A stretch of DNA of 6,127 bases from Alphaproteobacteria bacterium (GTDB lineage: Bacteria; Pseudomonadota; Alphaproteobacteria; Puniceispirillales; Marisalimonadaceae). The translations under genes and the position numbers were made by a program. Positions 5,960 through 6,127 of this stretch are shown here, piece by piece; the first letter of the stretch is position 1, and every line of letters starts with the position of its first letter. The notes below the pieces were generated by a model. It searched no databases. It had not been told where the DNA came from and was given only the letters and a program-made list of their open reading frames with translations. Location of the stretch: contig JADHRC010000096.1 in assembly GCA_016777645.1 (NCBI GenBank), positions 1 through 6,127 on the forward strand, read 5' to 3'.

Positions 5960-6127
5960 TTAAGACTGAGCTGTTATAGCTTTGCGATTTATAAAAGCCT
6001 TAGATATTAATACAAAAACAATACCTATCATGCCTCCTAATACTAAGGCTAGAGCATAAAATAAGTTTCTTTTGTTGTTAGTCTTAAAATCTGTTGCAGC
6101 TACCTTAACTAAAGTGGATTTAAAATC
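5960..6127 (-). CDS. C-terminal end of a Wzz-like polysaccharide chain-length determinant (partial)
   Basis: The last 55 residues of a minus-strand gene enter from the right edge; the stop is the complement of 5960-5962. The translation runs DFKSTLVKVAATDFKTNNKR, then a hydrophobic helix (residues 22-43, FYALALVLGGMIGIVFVLIS) and a short basic tail KAFINRKAITAQS. A terminal membrane helix with a GGMIGIVFVL core and a short basic cytoplasmic tail is typical of Wzz/GNVR-type co-polymerases, which set O-antigen or capsule chain length at the inner membrane. The proline-rich segment often found just before this helix is not evident. Other proteins with a single C-terminal anchor remain possible because only the tail is seen. 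The uninterrupted frame up to the window edge supports a real gene. Confidence 0.6.
   Translation of the reverse strand, partial: DFKSTLVKVAATDFKTNNKRNLFYALALVLGGMIGIVFVLISKAFINRKAITAQS

Overview
The window suggests a free-living, very AT-rich alphaproteobacterium. Base composition is strongly A/T throughout, codons follow the standard code, and homopolymer A and T tracts occur even inside genes. Two small genes match DUF2794 and DUF3126, families known almost only from Alphaproteobacteria. A repair methyltransferase and the tail of a Wzz-type polysaccharide chain-length protein fit a free-living rather than a reduced intracellular lifestyle. A marine low-GC lineage (SAR11 or HIMB59-like) is my inference; no rRNA or other decisive marker is present.

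Layout. Positions 30-3365 hold a tight minus-strand operon. In transcription order it contains a YfgM-like membrane-anchored TPR-type protein, the outer-membrane lipoprotein BamB (its start overlaps the preceding stop by 11 nt), and the double-GTPase ribosome assembly factor Der, 29 nt further on. This is the same yfgM-bamB-der order as in Escherichia coli, so it links envelope protein assembly and 50S maturation in one old gene block. A 144-bp divergent intergenic region (3366-3509) then separates it from two plus-strand genes, DUF2794 (3510-3887) and DUF3126 (3937-4149). These converge, only 5 nt apart, on a minus-strand run: an unrecognised 196-aa C-terminally membrane-anchored protein (4155-4745), a short MGMT/Ogt-type protein with only the catalytic domain (4806-5126), and an unrecognised 177-aa basic protein (5207-5740). 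A 219-bp non-coding stretch follows. It carries a perfect 7-bp inverted repeat and a probable minus-strand terminator. The 3' end of a Wzz-like gene enters from the right edge at 5960-6127.

Most of the window is ordinary housekeeping and lineage-specific sequence. I see no mobile element, CRISPR array, tRNA, rRNA, toxin-antitoxin pair or defence cassette, and I cannot support a claim of a new multi-gene system. The points most worth a second look are the NMWD motif in the second Der GTPase domain, where the family has NKxD, the catalytic-domain-only methyltransferase that keeps its active cysteine, the two orphan proteins beside it, and the inverted repeat upstream of the 177-aa gene. No stretch longer than 300 bases lacks a gene.
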